Source: Leptolyngbyaceae cyanobacterium (GTDB taxonomy: Bacteria > Cyanobacteriota > Cyanobacteriia > Cyanobacteriales > Aerosakkonemataceae). From it: 64,000 nucleotides of DNA. Each line of letters opens with the position of its first letter. The first letter of the stretch is position 1. Positions 43,016-52,048 of the stretch are shown one piece after another. The notes below the pieces were generated by a model. It searched no databases, was not told the DNA's origin, and was given only the letters and a program-made list of their open reading frames with translations. The stretch is taken from positions 32,571 through 96,570 of the forward strand of contig DATNQN010000011.1 of NCBI GenBank assembly GCA_036703985.1. Reading direction: 5' to 3'. The position numbers were made by a program, and so were the translations under genes.

Positions 43016-44116
43016 ATGTCTAAACTCGAAATCAAAAATTTAAACAAGACTTATAATCCGAAAGTTATCCCAGTTAAAGATGTTAGTTTAACTGTGGAAG
43101 ATGGGGAATTTCTGACGTTGCTTGGGCCTTCTGGATGTGGTAAATCTACAATTCTGCGATTAATTGCTGGTTTAGAAGAACCTACTCGCGGTCAAGTGAG
43201 GATTGGCGATCGCGAAGTGACTCACTTGCAACCGGGCGATCGCAATATTGCAATGGTATTTCAAAGCTACGCACTTTATCCCCACATGACAGTTTATGAA
43301 AATATTGCATCTGGATTAAAGTTAAAGAAAACTCCCGTTGCAGAAATCAATCAGCGCGTTGCAGAAGCATCAAGAGTTCTGGGATTAGAAGAATTAATGA
43401 ACCGCAAACCCGGACAAATGTCTGGCGGACAACGACAAAGAGTAGCATTAGCACGCGCTTTAGTACGCCAACCAGATGTATTCTTATTAGATGAACCTTT
43501 AAGTAACTTGGATGCTTTGTTACGGGAAAAAGTAAGGGCAGAAATTAAAGAATTATTTGCCGAACAAAGAGTACCTGTCGTGTACGTTACTCACGACCAA
43601 ACTGAAGCAATGACTCTTTCTACCAAAGTAGCCGTACTGAATAAAGGAAACGTCCAGCAACTCGACGATCCAAGCCGCATTTATAACAATCCAGCTAATT
43701 TATTTGTCGCTGGGTTCGTCGGCAGTCCGCAAATGAATTTGCTAACCTTGCGTTGTCAGGGTAATTATGCAAAACTAGGTGACTTTAACATTTCTATTCC
43801 CAGTTTCCCCACACCTCCTACTGATATTGTGCTAGGGATTCGACCGGAAAATATTCGCCTCGCACGTCCGGAAGATTCCGAAATAATTAAAGGTCAAGTT
43901 GTGTTAGTAGAAAATTTGGGTATGAATTATTTAATTAGCGTGCGAGTACAAAGTTCGCAAACCGAACCAGTTATGGTACGTGCGCTTTTACCACCCGATC
44001 GCAGTTGGCATAATGAAGAAATAACTTTAACGCTACCTGCACGATATATTCACTGGTTTGACGTAGAAACAGGGGAAACAATTCTCAGTCGAGAAAAACA
44101 AATAGTTAAGAAATAA
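43016..44116 (+). CDS. Sugar ABC transporter ATPase (MalK/UgpC/GgtA type)
   Basis: A 366-residue ATP-binding subunit. Walker A GPSGCGKST (about residues 38-46), Q-loop VFQSYALYPHMTVYENI, signature MSGGQRQRVALARAL, Walker B FLLDEPLSNLD and H-loop VYVTHDQTEAM. The C-terminal third is the regulatory TOBE/MalK domain (VLGIRPENIRLARPED). It completes a four-gene importer, so unlike many cyanobacterial sugar systems it does not need an unlinked ATPase. MsmK-like proteins can also serve several transporters. Confidence 0.94.
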   Translation: MSKLEIKNLNKTYNPKVIPVKDVSLTVEDGEFLTLLGPSGCGKSTILRLIAGLEEPTRGQVRIGDREVTHLQPGDRNIAMVFQSYALYPHMTVYENIASGLKLKKTPVAEINQRVAEASRVLGLEELMNRKPGQMSGGQRQRVALARALVRQPDVFLLDEPLSNLDALLREKVRAEIKELFAEQRVPVVYVTHDQTEAMTLSTKVAVLNKGNVQQLDDPSRIYNNPANLFVAGFVGSPQMNLLTLRCQGNYAKLGDFNISIPSFPTPPTDIVLGIRPENIRLARPEDSEIIKGQVVLVENLGMNYLISVRVQSSQTEPVMVRALLPPDRSWHNEEITLTLPARYIHWFDVETGETILSREKQIVKK

Positions 44117-44172
44117 AAATAGGACTTACTCATAGCGCAATCGTAGAGTTTTTGCAAAAGTCTCAAGTTTGG

Positions 44173-44209
44173 TTTTTTACCACAGATATTCACAGATGAA
44201 CACAGATAA
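44173..44209. repeat. CACAGAT repeat, part of a decayed MITE copy
   Basis: TTTTTTACCACAGATATTCA and CAGATGAACACAGAT, preceded at 44148-44163 by TTTTTGCAAAAGTCTC. Compared with the element at 37903-38004 the left arm is partly recognisable and the right arm is lost. Confidence 0.6.
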
Positions 44210-44302
44210 CTAAGTCTCGATCTAGTAAAGTTATTTTATTGTTTGCCCCTAAAAAATAACCTGTTCTCACTATTGACGAGAATCGGGAATAAATTTAGTA
44301 TT

Positions 44303-44337
44303 TAAGTTAGTAGTGAGGACTTCATTCCTCACTACTA
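44303..44337. repeat. AGTGAGGACTTCATTCCTCACT palindrome
   Basis: A diverged copy of the palindrome family clustered at 9484-9613, with GTAGTGAGGA and TCCTCACTAC arms. It lies just beyond the stop of the TauE-like gene. Confidence 0.65.
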
Positions 44338-44353
44338 ACCATTTCAAATCAAA

Positions 44354-44725
44354 TTAACGCACGAATAAATAGCGGAATCCAATTAGTAACAAAAAGATGC
44401 CGTACAACTGTTTCATTGTCTGACTACTGATATAAGGTTGATTGGCGAACAGCGCCCCGAAAAGGTTGCCGATCACCAAGCCAAGAGCGATAATCACGGC
44501 ATATTTGAGATTAAGATTACCATTTTTATAGTAAACGGCTGCGCCCAGAATGCCGATCGGCAAAATCTGCGCTGCGAGCGATGTCCCTGTCGCGAATTTC
44601 TGATCCATACCCAATAGCAGCACCATCGCAGGTACCATAATCGCTCCCCCACCGATCCCGAACATCCCACCAGCAACGCCAGCCACTAAGCCGATAATTA
44701 ACAACTGAACGAGTAAAGTAGACAT
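44354..44725 (-). CDS. Half-size TauE/SafE-family permease
   Basis: A 123-residue protein with four hydrophobic segments and the TauE/SafE marks LVAGVAGGMFGIGGGAIMVP and FATGTSLAAQILP. Full-length members, sulfite or sulfonate exporters, have about 250 residues with this unit twice, so this protein would work as a dimer. The start at 44725 puts the hydrophobic core at the usual distance; an upstream ATG adds only five residues. Confidence 0.82.
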   Translation of the reverse strand: MSTLLVQLLIIGLVAGVAGGMFGIGGGAIMVPAMVLLLGMDQKFATGTSLAAQILPIGILGAAVYYKNGNLNLKYAVIIALGLVIGNLFGALFANQPYISSQTMKQLYGIFLLLIGFRYLFVR

Positions 44726-44898
44726 ACAACAAATAGTCAAATTAGGATTTAAGCATTTTAATCAATCAAAGTGGAATAGCATCACTAGAATTAGCTATAT
44801 GCTTGATTTCTATTAAAATTAGGGCTATTGGCCTAAAACGGAACAATGCAAGAAGATTAGTTTGCCTCTACCTCTCATTATCTAGTCAGCTACATTCG

Positions 44899-45825
44899 AT
44901 GAATAAAATCGATCGCCGTCCCCAATTTACTCGCTTACTGAAGCGGAATGGTGTTAAATCATACGTAGGATTTCGCCCAGACCGTCGTTTCCAAGTGCTG
45001 CGTAAAGGGTCATCTCGCTCCCACTGGAAAGACCCTTATCATTGGTTGCTGACCATTTCTTGGACACAATTTCTGGTTGTAATTGCGATCGTATATGTAA
45101 CTGCCAACATTTTATTTGCCTTAGCTTATCTAGCCGGAGGAGATGGGATCGAAAATGCGCGATCGGGTTCATTTTTCGATGCTTTCTTTTTCAGCGTACA
45201 AACGATGGCTTCGATCGGCTACGGTGCCATGTATCCCCGCACCACCTACGCCAACATCATCGTAACAATTGAAGCCCTAGCAGGTTTAATGGGGCTGGCA
45301 ATGGGTACGGGGCTGATGTTTGCTCGTTTTTCTCGTCCGACCGCTAGAGTTTTATTCAGCCGCGTTGCAGTCATTACTTCCTATAATGGCGTCCCAACAC
45401 TAATGTTTCGCGCCGCTAACGAACGCCACAACCAAATATTAGAAGCACAAGTTAAAGTAACCATGTTACGAGATGAAGTTACCTCCGAAGGTGAGGCGAT
45501 GCGCCGTTTCCACGACCTCAAATTAGTTCGTAGCGAAACATCAATATTCGCATTGACTTGGACGGTAATGCACGTTATTGATAAATCAAGCCCTTTCTAT
45601 GGCATGACGCCAGAATCTTTAGCTCAAGAGAATTTAGAATTAATAGTTACTCTCACTGGGCTGGATGAAACTGTTTCCCAAACCATCAATGCTCGTCATT
45701 CTTTTATAGCAAAAGAAATTCTTTGGAATATGCGTTTTGTCGATATTCTATCCGTGATGCCCGATGGATCGCGCTGCATAGATTATTCTCGTTTTCACGA
45801 TGTAGTTCCGATGGAAGGGAATTAG
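44899..45825 (+). CDS. Inward-rectifier K+ channel, KirBac type
   Basis: A 308-residue channel subunit. N-terminal slide-helix region WKDPYHWLLTISWTQFLVV, TM1, pore helix and selectivity filter TMASIGYGAMYP, TM2 (LAGLMGLAMGTGLMFARFSR), then the Kir cytoplasmic beta domain (ITSYNGVPTLMFRAANERHN, KLVRSETSIFALTWTVMHVI). Filter GYG is kept; the residue after it is Ala where many channels have Asp. KirBac channels are tetramers in the plasma membrane that conduct K+ and respond to lipids or pH. The ATG at 44899 is chosen because earlier in-frame codons lack family similarity. Confidence 0.9.
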   Translation: MNKIDRRPQFTRLLKRNGVKSYVGFRPDRRFQVLRKGSSRSHWKDPYHWLLTISWTQFLVVIAIVYVTANILFALAYLAGGDGIENARSGSFFDAFFFSVQTMASIGYGAMYPRTTYANIIVTIEALAGLMGLAMGTGLMFARFSRPTARVLFSRVAVITSYNGVPTLMFRAANERHNQILEAQVKVTMLRDEVTSEGEAMRRFHDLKLVRSETSIFALTWTVMHVIDKSSPFYGMTPESLAQENLELIVTLTGLDETVSQTINARHSFIAKEILWNMRFVDILSVMPDGSRCIDYSRFHDVVPMEGN

Positions 45826-45896
45826 AAAATAGTTTTCAGCATAGCTGACATTGGGTTGATAGTCAGGTTAACAGCACTATACTACACAGAATTATG

Positions 45897-46703
45897 TCAT
45901 CTGTTCGGTGGAAACTTTTGTTGAACTTTTACCCTAAGTTCTTCATTATCAGAGGGGATTTCAAATACATATTCTTTGTTTTCATTACTCGGATAGTTCT
46001 TTTCCAAATTCTCTCTTAGAGCAAAATATTTTTCAAAATCCTCTGAAATAAATACGTATAAACAACCTAGCTCTGTAATTGTAAAATTTATATTATAAAA
46101 TGTGACCACATCCCAACTTTCGCCTATATTTATTTTTTTATCATTTCTATCAAGATCGATTGTAACTAAGCGTGTTGATAAAAGGCTTCCGTAATCCGTG
46201 TCAGGTAAGTCATAAGCATTTTTAAAAAAATAATTTCGAGCTTCCCAATAAGATTTAGAAAATTTCTTTAACTCTTCAAGAGTAGCAAGATTGAGGGCAG
46301 AGCCAAGAGCAGTAAACTCTTTTTCTTGGATCTTATTTGTAATGAAGCAAGCAAATATTTTCGCAAATATATCTGATTTTGTGATATCATCAAATTTATC
46401 AATTTTCAAAAAAATAGCACCATATAATTTATTTCTTTTGTCTTTATCCTTCTTAAGTTCTTCAGCAAAAGCAACCCTCTGCTCTTTTGTAGTTTTCTCA
46501 TTAACTGTCTTGATAAATTTGCCTATCTTGTTCAAAAAAATCACGTCTGGAATGGAACTTAAACTCTTGCCAACCTTATAGATAAAACCTGCAACTGGTA
46601 TATCTTTGAGAAGTTCGCTTTCGGTTAATAACTCAATCGCTATATCTGCTGCATCTGCACTTATATCTAAGAACTCTTGCTTTAAGTCATCCTTGTTTTT
46701 CAT
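45897..46703 (-). CDS. Uncharacterised AT-rich protein
   Basis: A 268-residue acidic, lysine-rich soluble protein of unusual composition, with many AAA, TTT and ATA codons compared with its neighbours. Residues 20-65 contain a weakly hydrophobic helix-rich part (LLKDIPVAGFIYKVGKSLSS). The middle has DIFAKIFACFITNKIQEKEF and the end FEIPSDNEELRVKVQQKF. I do not recognise the family. Base composition and position beside a truncated BrnT toxin remnant suggest an accessory gene, perhaps acquired. The function is unknown. Confidence 0.6.
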   Translation of the reverse strand: MKNKDDLKQEFLDISADAADIAIELLTESELLKDIPVAGFIYKVGKSLSSIPDVIFLNKIGKFIKTVNEKTTKEQRVAFAEELKKDKDKRNKLYGAIFLKIDKFDDITKSDIFAKIFACFITNKIQEKEFTALGSALNLATLEELKKFSKSYWEARNYFFKNAYDLPDTDYGSLLSTRLVTIDLDRNDKKINIGESWDVVTFYNINFTITELGCLYVFISEDFEKYFALRENLEKNYPSNENKEYVFEIPSDNEELRVKVQQKFPPNR

Positions 46704-46754
46704 TATGCTTCTTATCTTTCATAATAAAAGTCAGGTTTTTAATCAACACGCGCA

Positions 46755-46919
46755 CTAATTTGCTCCTATAATAAGGTAATGCTCTTCGTCATCAGAGTGG
46801 TCTGGATCGTAAAAGTCCACGTAGAGCGGATCGTCAAAAACAGTTTTGGCTTCTTCAAAGGAAACACCATGCTTTGAGAGATTGCTTGCTGCTTTGTTTT
46901 CATCCCACTCAAACTTCAT
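46755..46919 (-). pseudogene. Truncated BrnT-like toxin remnant
   Basis: Starts MKFEWDENKAASNLSKHGVS, then FEEAKTVFDDPLYVDFYDPD and HYLIIG, the N-terminal half of BrnT ribonuclease toxins. It stops after 54 residues (...IIGAN then TAG), while the family has about 90-100 with the R and H-rich C-terminal strand needed for activity. No BrnA antitoxin gene follows. The break point lies 51 bases before the AT-rich gene. Confidence 0.72.
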
Positions 46920-47023
46920 AGCAATATCTTAGCATAAGGTTATTTGATAGAAATTCATATGATGACGCACCAAGGCGTTGAATCGATCGCACTATATAAA
47001 TTTTCTATTTCCCTAACTATTAC

Positions 47024-48706
47024 CTAAACAGGCAATAATATCCTAGAAGGACAATTACCGCCACTGAACACGGTTACAGCGATCATTTGACCTTCCATTA
47101 AACGAGTTTCATGTGGTAAAGATCCTGTTCCCGGATTGACGGGATAAGCAGGGAAACAAGCAGCACTTAAACTGAGGCGTAACTGATTACCTTTAGTAAT
47201 TTTGAAACAGGTTGGTTGCAAGGGAATTGTGACGGGTGATGTTAGTTGATTTGGTTCTATTCTGATATATCCTTGAGTGAAATTATAAGCATTACCATTT
47301 GGATAAACTTCTGATAATACTGCACATAAATCAAATGTTGGTCGATCTGCGGTGCAATAAATTTCTACCGCTACGTCTCCAACTATATGTAAATCTTCTT
47401 TTAATGATGCAGACGTGTAGGTTAAAACATCCGTTCGAGTATCAACGGCAGAACGTTCAAAAGATCCGGCAGGAATTACGGCGTGTCCTCCCACAGCGGG
47501 AACGGGTCGCCAAGGGTCGTGAACAATGACATCGCTAATAGAAGAGGCACAAGAACTAGGACTCTGGGAAATTTTTGCGTTTTTTCCGATTATTTTTTTT
47601 CTATTGATTTCTTCTTCTTGGATGACTAATTTTCCAACATCATCCCGCATACTAGCTAAACCATTGCTGGTGATAAATAATGATTTTTGACGATCGGTAG
47701 GCCAGCTTTCCAAGCATTTCCACTTGTGCGAGCCCATTTCAAATAAAGAAACAGGTAATTCTTTTAATAATCCAGTATCAATTCCTTTGAGAAAATGATC
47801 GAACCAGCGAATTTGTAACTCGTCTATTGGATTAGCTGCTGCCTTACCATAGTCTACTGCACCGACTTTTCTAGTCCAAGGAAGATGCGCCCAAGGGCCA
47901 ACTAACAAATATTGCGGATAGCTACTACGAGACGCCATATCTTTGTATAAATTAAGCGTACCCCGCAAATAAGTATCGAACCATCCACCGACGTGCAACA
48001 TGGGCAAATCTACATCTTGAAAGTAAGTTTTAGGAGATAGCTTTTGCCAATATTTATCTGATTTGGGACGGGCGATCCAATCATGATAATAGGAATCTGG
48101 TGCTAAATATTTAATTATTTCTGGATAAGCGGGAATTAAATCATGTAATGGTAAGGTGCGAGATGCAGCGTAAAGGGCTTGATAAGCTTTTTCATCTCCT
48201 CGCAATCTAGCGGTTTCTGCTGCTAATTGGATTGCCCAACCGAGATTTGATTGCAAACAAAATGCGCCATTTTCATATGCCCAATCGCTATATAAATCAT
48301 AGCCAATCATAGCAGGGCAAATTGTTTTGAGGGCGGTGGGTTTGCTAATGGCGGCATAAAGTTGTGTCATGCCTTGATAAGAAAAGCCATACATTCCCAC
48401 TTTGCCGTTGCTACCGGGTAAATTAGCTGCCCAATTAACTGTATCGAAACCGTCTTCTATTTCATTAGCAAATAGTTGAAATTCTCCTTCTGATGTACCG
48501 CGTCCTCGCACGTCTTGAATGACTACAATGTAACCGTGGGATGCGTACCAGGTGGGGTGGGCGTATACTACTGTAGATGCGATCGATCTTCCGTAAGGTT
48601 GCCGCATCAGCAATACCGGATACGTACCCTCACCATCCGGACGGTAAACATCCGCGTCTAAACGCACCCCATCGCGGGTAAACATAGAAACGGTTTCTTT
48701 GGTCAT
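47024..48706 (-). CDS. CocE/NonD-family hydrolase
   Basis: A 560-residue alpha/beta hydrolase of the X-Pro dipeptidyl-peptidase S15 type. N-terminal MFTRDGVRLDADVYRPDGEG, VIQDVRGRGTSEGEF with an oxyanion-type loop, and the nucleophile elbow MYGFSYQGMTQ (Ser in GFSYQG). A helical cap and LHVGGWFDTYLRGTLNLYKD follow, with the jelly-roll C-terminal domain (DLHIVGDVAVEIYCTADRPT). Members cleave esters, amides or acyl groups; cocaine esterase is one. The substrate here is unknown. It is the last of three minus-strand genes (cysteine hydrolase, cupin, this one) that look like a catabolic set. Confidence 0.88.
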   Translation of the reverse strand: MTKETVSMFTRDGVRLDADVYRPDGEGTYPVLLMRQPYGRSIASTVVYAHPTWYASHGYIVVIQDVRGRGTSEGEFQLFANEIEDGFDTVNWAANLPGSNGKVGMYGFSYQGMTQLYAAISKPTALKTICPAMIGYDLYSDWAYENGAFCLQSNLGWAIQLAAETARLRGDEKAYQALYAASRTLPLHDLIPAYPEIIKYLAPDSYYHDWIARPKSDKYWQKLSPKTYFQDVDLPMLHVGGWFDTYLRGTLNLYKDMASRSSYPQYLLVGPWAHLPWTRKVGAVDYGKAAANPIDELQIRWFDHFLKGIDTGLLKELPVSLFEMGSHKWKCLESWPTDRQKSLFITSNGLASMRDDVGKLVIQEEEINRKKIIGKNAKISQSPSSCASSISDVIVHDPWRPVPAVGGHAVIPAGSFERSAVDTRTDVLTYTSASLKEDLHIVGDVAVEIYCTADRPTFDLCAVLSEVYPNGNAYNFTQGYIRIEPNQLTSPVTIPLQPTCFKITKGNQLRLSLSAACFPAYPVNPGTGSLPHETRLMEGQMIAVTVFSGGNCPSRILLPV

Positions 48707-48811
48707 TGGTTATTGGTCATTTGTCATTTATCATTTGTCATTGTTTAGTATAAGCGGTAAGTAGTCAGAATTTTGTCTATTAAAGTTTTTTAGTTGAATG
48801 TAGTGGATAAG

Positions 48812-48844
48812 AGAAACCCGGTTTCTTCAAGAAACCGGGTTTCT
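48812..48844. repeat. 33-bp GAAACCCGG palindrome, copy 4
   Basis: AGAAACCCGGTTTCTTCAAG and the arm AAACCGGGTTTCT, one of the best-preserved copies. It separates the cupin and CocE genes, together with TCATTTGTCATTTATC repeats at about 48703-48742. Confidence 0.8.
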
Positions 48845-48860
48845 GTAATAACTCACTTTA

Positions 48861-49313
48861 TTAACAAGGAACTAACGCATCTGTACGACGGAGAACTCTT
48901 AAATCTTCTTCATCTAATTCTACAGGTGTACCGCTGCGAATTAATTCGACAAAATCTTCATTAGGAACCATAAAACAAAGGGCATACAATCTTTCCGAAC
49001 CAGTATTTTCTATGACGTGAGTTCCCGTTGGCGGTACTAGTACGCTGTCACCGGGGCGAAGAGGAACGGTTTTGCCATCACAAGTTGCCTTTCCTTCTCC
49101 TTTGATCACAAAAAACATTTCAACTGCCATATTATGACGATTGGGTGGTGTTTTTCCCCCCACATCAAAAATTTCTACGCATAAAGTTAAGGAAATATTA
49201 GCAGTGGCAGGATCGAAAACTATTGCTAACCGATTTGTATCTTGGGGACTGATGCGAAATGCTTGATAGTCTCTGGGAGATTTCACCACCGGAATCATAC
49301 AATGGTTTGTCAT
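48861..49313 (-). CDS. Cupin-domain protein
   Basis: A 150-residue single-domain cupin. First motif NRHNMAVEMFFVIKGEGKAT, second PGDSVLVPPTGTHVIENTG. His residues of both motifs are kept, so metal binding is possible. N-terminal FRISPQDTNRLAIVFDPATA is shared with cupins beside hydrolase genes, but I have no family name. It could be an enzyme or a ligand sensor for the cluster. It lies between the cysteine hydrolase and the CocE-type hydrolase, all in one direction. Confidence 0.82.
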   Translation of the reverse strand: MTNHCMIPVVKSPRDYQAFRISPQDTNRLAIVFDPATANISLTLCVEIFDVGGKTPPNRHNMAVEMFFVIKGEGKATCDGKTVPLRPGDSVLVPPTGTHVIENTGSERLYALCFMVPNEDFVELIRSGTPVELDEEDLRVLRRTDALVPC

Positions 49314-49328
49314 AGGATGGTTTGTTTT

Positions 49329-49420
49329 GGTAATTTGTTATTTGTCATTTGTCATTTGTCATTAGTCATTGGTCATTGGTAATTTGCCTATTATCCACTA
49401 ATGACTAATGACCAATGACT
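49329..49420. repeat. TCATTTGTCATT/AATGACCAATGACT repeat
   Basis: Iterated GTCATTTGTCATTTGTCATT followed by the complementary-type units TAATGACTAATGACCAATGA, able to form an imperfect long hairpin. It fills the gap between the cysteine hydrolase and cupin genes. Similar units lie at 5638-5686 and 48703-48742. Confidence 0.65.
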
Positions 49421-50189
49421 ATTTACTAATTGCCTTTAATATAGCTTGAGAATCACAAACGAACCCGAAACATTGATTAACGTTATAAATGGTGGCTTGC
49501 CAACAATATTCTGGGGAAGTAGTAGCGGTACAATCTTGCACTAAAATACAATCATAGCCAAGGAAATTGGCATCTTGCAGAGTCGCCATTACGCATTGAT
49601 CTGCGTTTACGCCGGCAAAAAAGAGAGTAGTTTTTCCTAAATTACGCAGAATACTATCTAAAGGAGTATCCCAAAAACCGCTCATTCTGTATTTATCAAC
49701 GTGGATATCTTCTGGTTTTCGATCTAATTCATCAACTACTGCTGCCGCCCAACTACCTGCCATGAGAACTTTTTCGCCGTTTTTGGGTAAGGGATCGCCT
49801 AAACCAACGCCTTCACCTGTGGGGTTGTAAACGTGACGCGATCCTGCACTAATATTTAGTAAATCGGGGCGATTTCCCCAATTAATCCAAATGACGGGAA
49901 TGTTAACTTTTCGTAATTCTGGTAATAAATTATTTAGGGGATCGATCGGACTTCTGGCAGGGGTAACATCTACACCGATGTGGGATAACCAGCCGTCGGG
50001 ATGGCAGAAATCATTCTGCATATCAATCACTAAAATGGCTGATTTTGCTAAATCTAGGTGTAGCTTTTTAGTTGCTGTCGGTAGGATAATCGGATGGGGT
50101 TTGATGGGAGGGCGGGTGATGTCGGCAATTTCCGCATCCACTGCCCAAGCATTGGGGGCTACGCCCAAAGTACGCAAGGGTCGATTCAT
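49419..50189 (-). CDS. Cysteine hydrolase, isochorismatase/biuret-hydrolase superfamily
   Basis: A 256-residue enzyme with the superfamily triad: Asp in AILVIDMQNDFCHPDGW, a Lys in DIHVDKYRMSGFWDTPLD, and the nucleophilic Cys in FFAGVNADQCVMATLQDANF. It has an N-terminal extension of about 45 residues, as in biuret amidohydrolase and ureidoacrylate hydrolase types. Amide hydrolysis is likely; the substrate is unknown. It is divergent from an amidohydrolase gene across about 100 bases. Confidence 0.85.
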   Translation of the reverse strand: MNRPLRTLGVAPNAWAVDAEIADITRPPIKPHPIILPTATKKLHLDLAKSAILVIDMQNDFCHPDGWLSHIGVDVTPARSPIDPLNNLLPELRKVNIPVIWINWGNRPDLLNISAGSRHVYNPTGEGVGLGDPLPKNGEKVLMAGSWAAAVVDELDRKPEDIHVDKYRMSGFWDTPLDSILRNLGKTTLFFAGVNADQCVMATLQDANFLGYDCILVQDCTATTSPEYCWQATIYNVNQCFGFVCDSQAILKAISK

Positions 50190-50292
50190 GAGTGAGATCT
50201 TAAATCAGTTAAATTCGACTGTTGTGTTGCATACTACTATTTACTGCCAATCCGCAAAAATTTTTGTAATTCTTAACTAAAAGGTTAGATTT

Positions 50293-51723
50293 GTGAGTTT
50301 TACTCTTCAACAAGCTTTAATTGGGATCGATCGCGGTTATGCTACCGTGGACGTGCAGATTGAGGGCGATCGCATTTCTGCCATTTCCCCCCATTTAGAA
50401 GTCCGAGGAACCGCCGTCAATTGCCAAAATAAACTGCTGCTTCCCGGCTTTTTTAACGCCCACACTCACTCATCAGAAATGTGGCAAAGGGGTGCAATAC
50501 CCCCGTTTCCTTTAGAATTGTGGTTGGCAGAATTATACGATTTTATTCCACTGGAACTAGAGCAAATTTATTGGACGGCTTTAGGTACGGCAGTAGAAAC
50601 TTTACTGTCGGGAGGTACTAGCGTTGTCGATCATTTAGTTTTAATTCCCGGTAAAGAAATAGAAACGATCGCATCTGCCGTTCGCGCATATAAAGAAGTA
50701 GGGATTCGCGCTTTTGTTGCCCCGTTAATTCAAGATGAATCTCTCACGGCTGGGGTTCCTAATGGCGGTACTGAAAAAGAACACGCCCCTTATATTCGTT
50801 CTACTCAAGCAACTTTAGAATTAATTGAAGAAGCAGTCAAACAATTTCATAACCCAGCAGAAGGAATTTATATTGCAGTAGCGCCAACGGGCATTCAATT
50901 ATGTTCGGATGCGTTGTTTACCGGGTGTGCTGAATTAAGCGATCGCTATAATTTATGTCGTCATTCCCATTTATTAGAAACGAAAGCCCAACAACTATTA
51001 GCCCAAGAAAAATACGGTTGTAGCGCCGTCGAACATTTAAAGGAAATCGGCTATCTCAGTCCCCTCACTTCTTTAGCCCACTGCGTACATTTAACCGATC
51101 GCGATATTGAAATTCTGGCAGAAACTCGATCTACCGTCGTTCACAATCCCCTTAGTAACTTGCGTCTGGGTAGCGGAATCGCACCGATTTTGAAATATCG
51201 AGAAGCCGGAGTCAATGTTTCTTTTGGTTGCGATGGTGCGTCTAGTAACGATTCCCAAGATTTACTGGAAGCAATCAAAATGGGTTCGATTCTACACAAT
51301 GTCACCGATTTAGATTATCGCCACTGGATTACACCCCGCCAAGCAGTAGAAATGGCTTCATTGGGAGGTGCTAAAGGATTAAATTTAGCCGATGAACTCG
51401 GTTCTTTAACGGTTGGAAAAAAAGCCGATTTGGTACTTTACGATCTTACTAATTTATCATTACTGCCTCGTACAGACCCGATCGGTTTACTAATCTTAGG
51501 TCGTCCTACTCAAGTAGTTGATAGCATTTGGATAAACGGGCAAAGAATTGTTAGTAATGGGGAAGTAAAAACAATTAATATTGATAATTTAAAACAGGAA
51601 TTATTTGCCCGCAGTCAGTGGGTGAATAATCGCCAATCTCAAACTGTTAGTGAAATTGAAGCTCATTATCGTAACGTGATGGGATTAGCGGAGATGTCTA
51701 ATTTATATAGCGATCCTAAATGA
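50293..51723 (+). CDS. Amidohydrolase, TrzA/AtzA/cytosine-deaminase-like
   Basis: A 476-residue metal-dependent TIM-barrel hydrolase. Motifs in order: LLLPGFFNAHTHSSEMWQRG (HxH), CRHSHLLETKAQ (His), SLAHCVHL (His) and SFGCDGASSNDSQDLL (Asp), with a C-terminal composite-domain strand ADELGSLTVGKKADLVLYD. This set fits aminohydrolases of the AtzA/TrzA/guanine-deaminase type. The substrate is unknown. GTG start. The last residues (LYSDPK) and stop lie inside a 105-bp MITE, so the native C-terminus has been altered. Divergent from the cysteine hydrolase gene, so probably part of the same pathway. Confidence 0.88.
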   Translation: MSFTLQQALIGIDRGYATVDVQIEGDRISAISPHLEVRGTAVNCQNKLLLPGFFNAHTHSSEMWQRGAIPPFPLELWLAELYDFIPLELEQIYWTALGTAVETLLSGGTSVVDHLVLIPGKEIETIASAVRAYKEVGIRAFVAPLIQDESLTAGVPNGGTEKEHAPYIRSTQATLELIEEAVKQFHNPAEGIYIAVAPTGIQLCSDALFTGCAELSDRYNLCRHSHLLETKAQQLLAQEKYGCSAVEHLKEIGYLSPLTSLAHCVHLTDRDIEILAETRSTVVHNPLSNLRLGSGIAPILKYREAGVNVSFGCDGASSNDSQDLLEAIKMGSILHNVTDLDYRHWITPRQAVEMASLGGAKGLNLADELGSLTVGKKADLVLYDLTNLSLLPRTDPIGLLILGRPTQVVDSIWINGQRIVSNGEVKTINIDNLKQELFARSQWVNNRQSQTVSEIEAHYRNVMGLAEMSNLYSDPK

Positions 51724-51810
51724 ATTGCGAACAACTAAACCCCACCCTAGCCCTCCCCTTACCAAGGGGAGGGCTAGGGTGGGGTTGATTATTTAAATAG
51801 GATCGCTATA
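51706..51810. mobile_element. 105-bp MITE, copy 3, overlapping the amidohydrolase 3' end
   Basis: TATAGCGATCCTA and TAGGATCGCTATA ends and inner hairpin CCCTAGCCCTCCCCTTACC, nearly the same as copy 1. The left 18 bases are translated as the end of the amidohydrolase, whose TGA at 51721-51723 belongs to the MITE. Confidence 0.85.
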
Positions 51811-51881
51811 GTTGCTCAATTGTTGGTAAATCATATCGTGTCAGGTTGCATTGGCAGTGTAAGAGTGATGCGACGGGATAA

Positions 51882-51910
51882 AAACCCAGTTTCTTCAAGA
51901 AACCGGGTTT
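51882..51910. repeat. GAAACCCGG palindrome, copy 5
   Basis: AAACCCAGTTTCTTCAAGAA and the arm ACCGGGTTT. It lies in a 325-base gap that also has the MITE. No gene is supported in this gap; a 62-codon frame through it reads through the repeat and is not credible. Confidence 0.72.
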
Positions 51911-52048
51911 GGAGTGTACCGCATTCACCTGGAAAACGCTGTATCAGTGGGAATTTGCACTCTTTTGCTAAAACTACCCCTACCTATTTGTATCAATTCT
52001 TGGCGTAAACAAGCAAAATAGACATTATTTGGAGATTAATCAACCGCC

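Noticed and set aside
51820..52008. A 62-codon plus-strand frame before the beta-helix gene
   Set aside because: It reads straight through a GAAACCCGG palindrome copy and has no plausible protein features.
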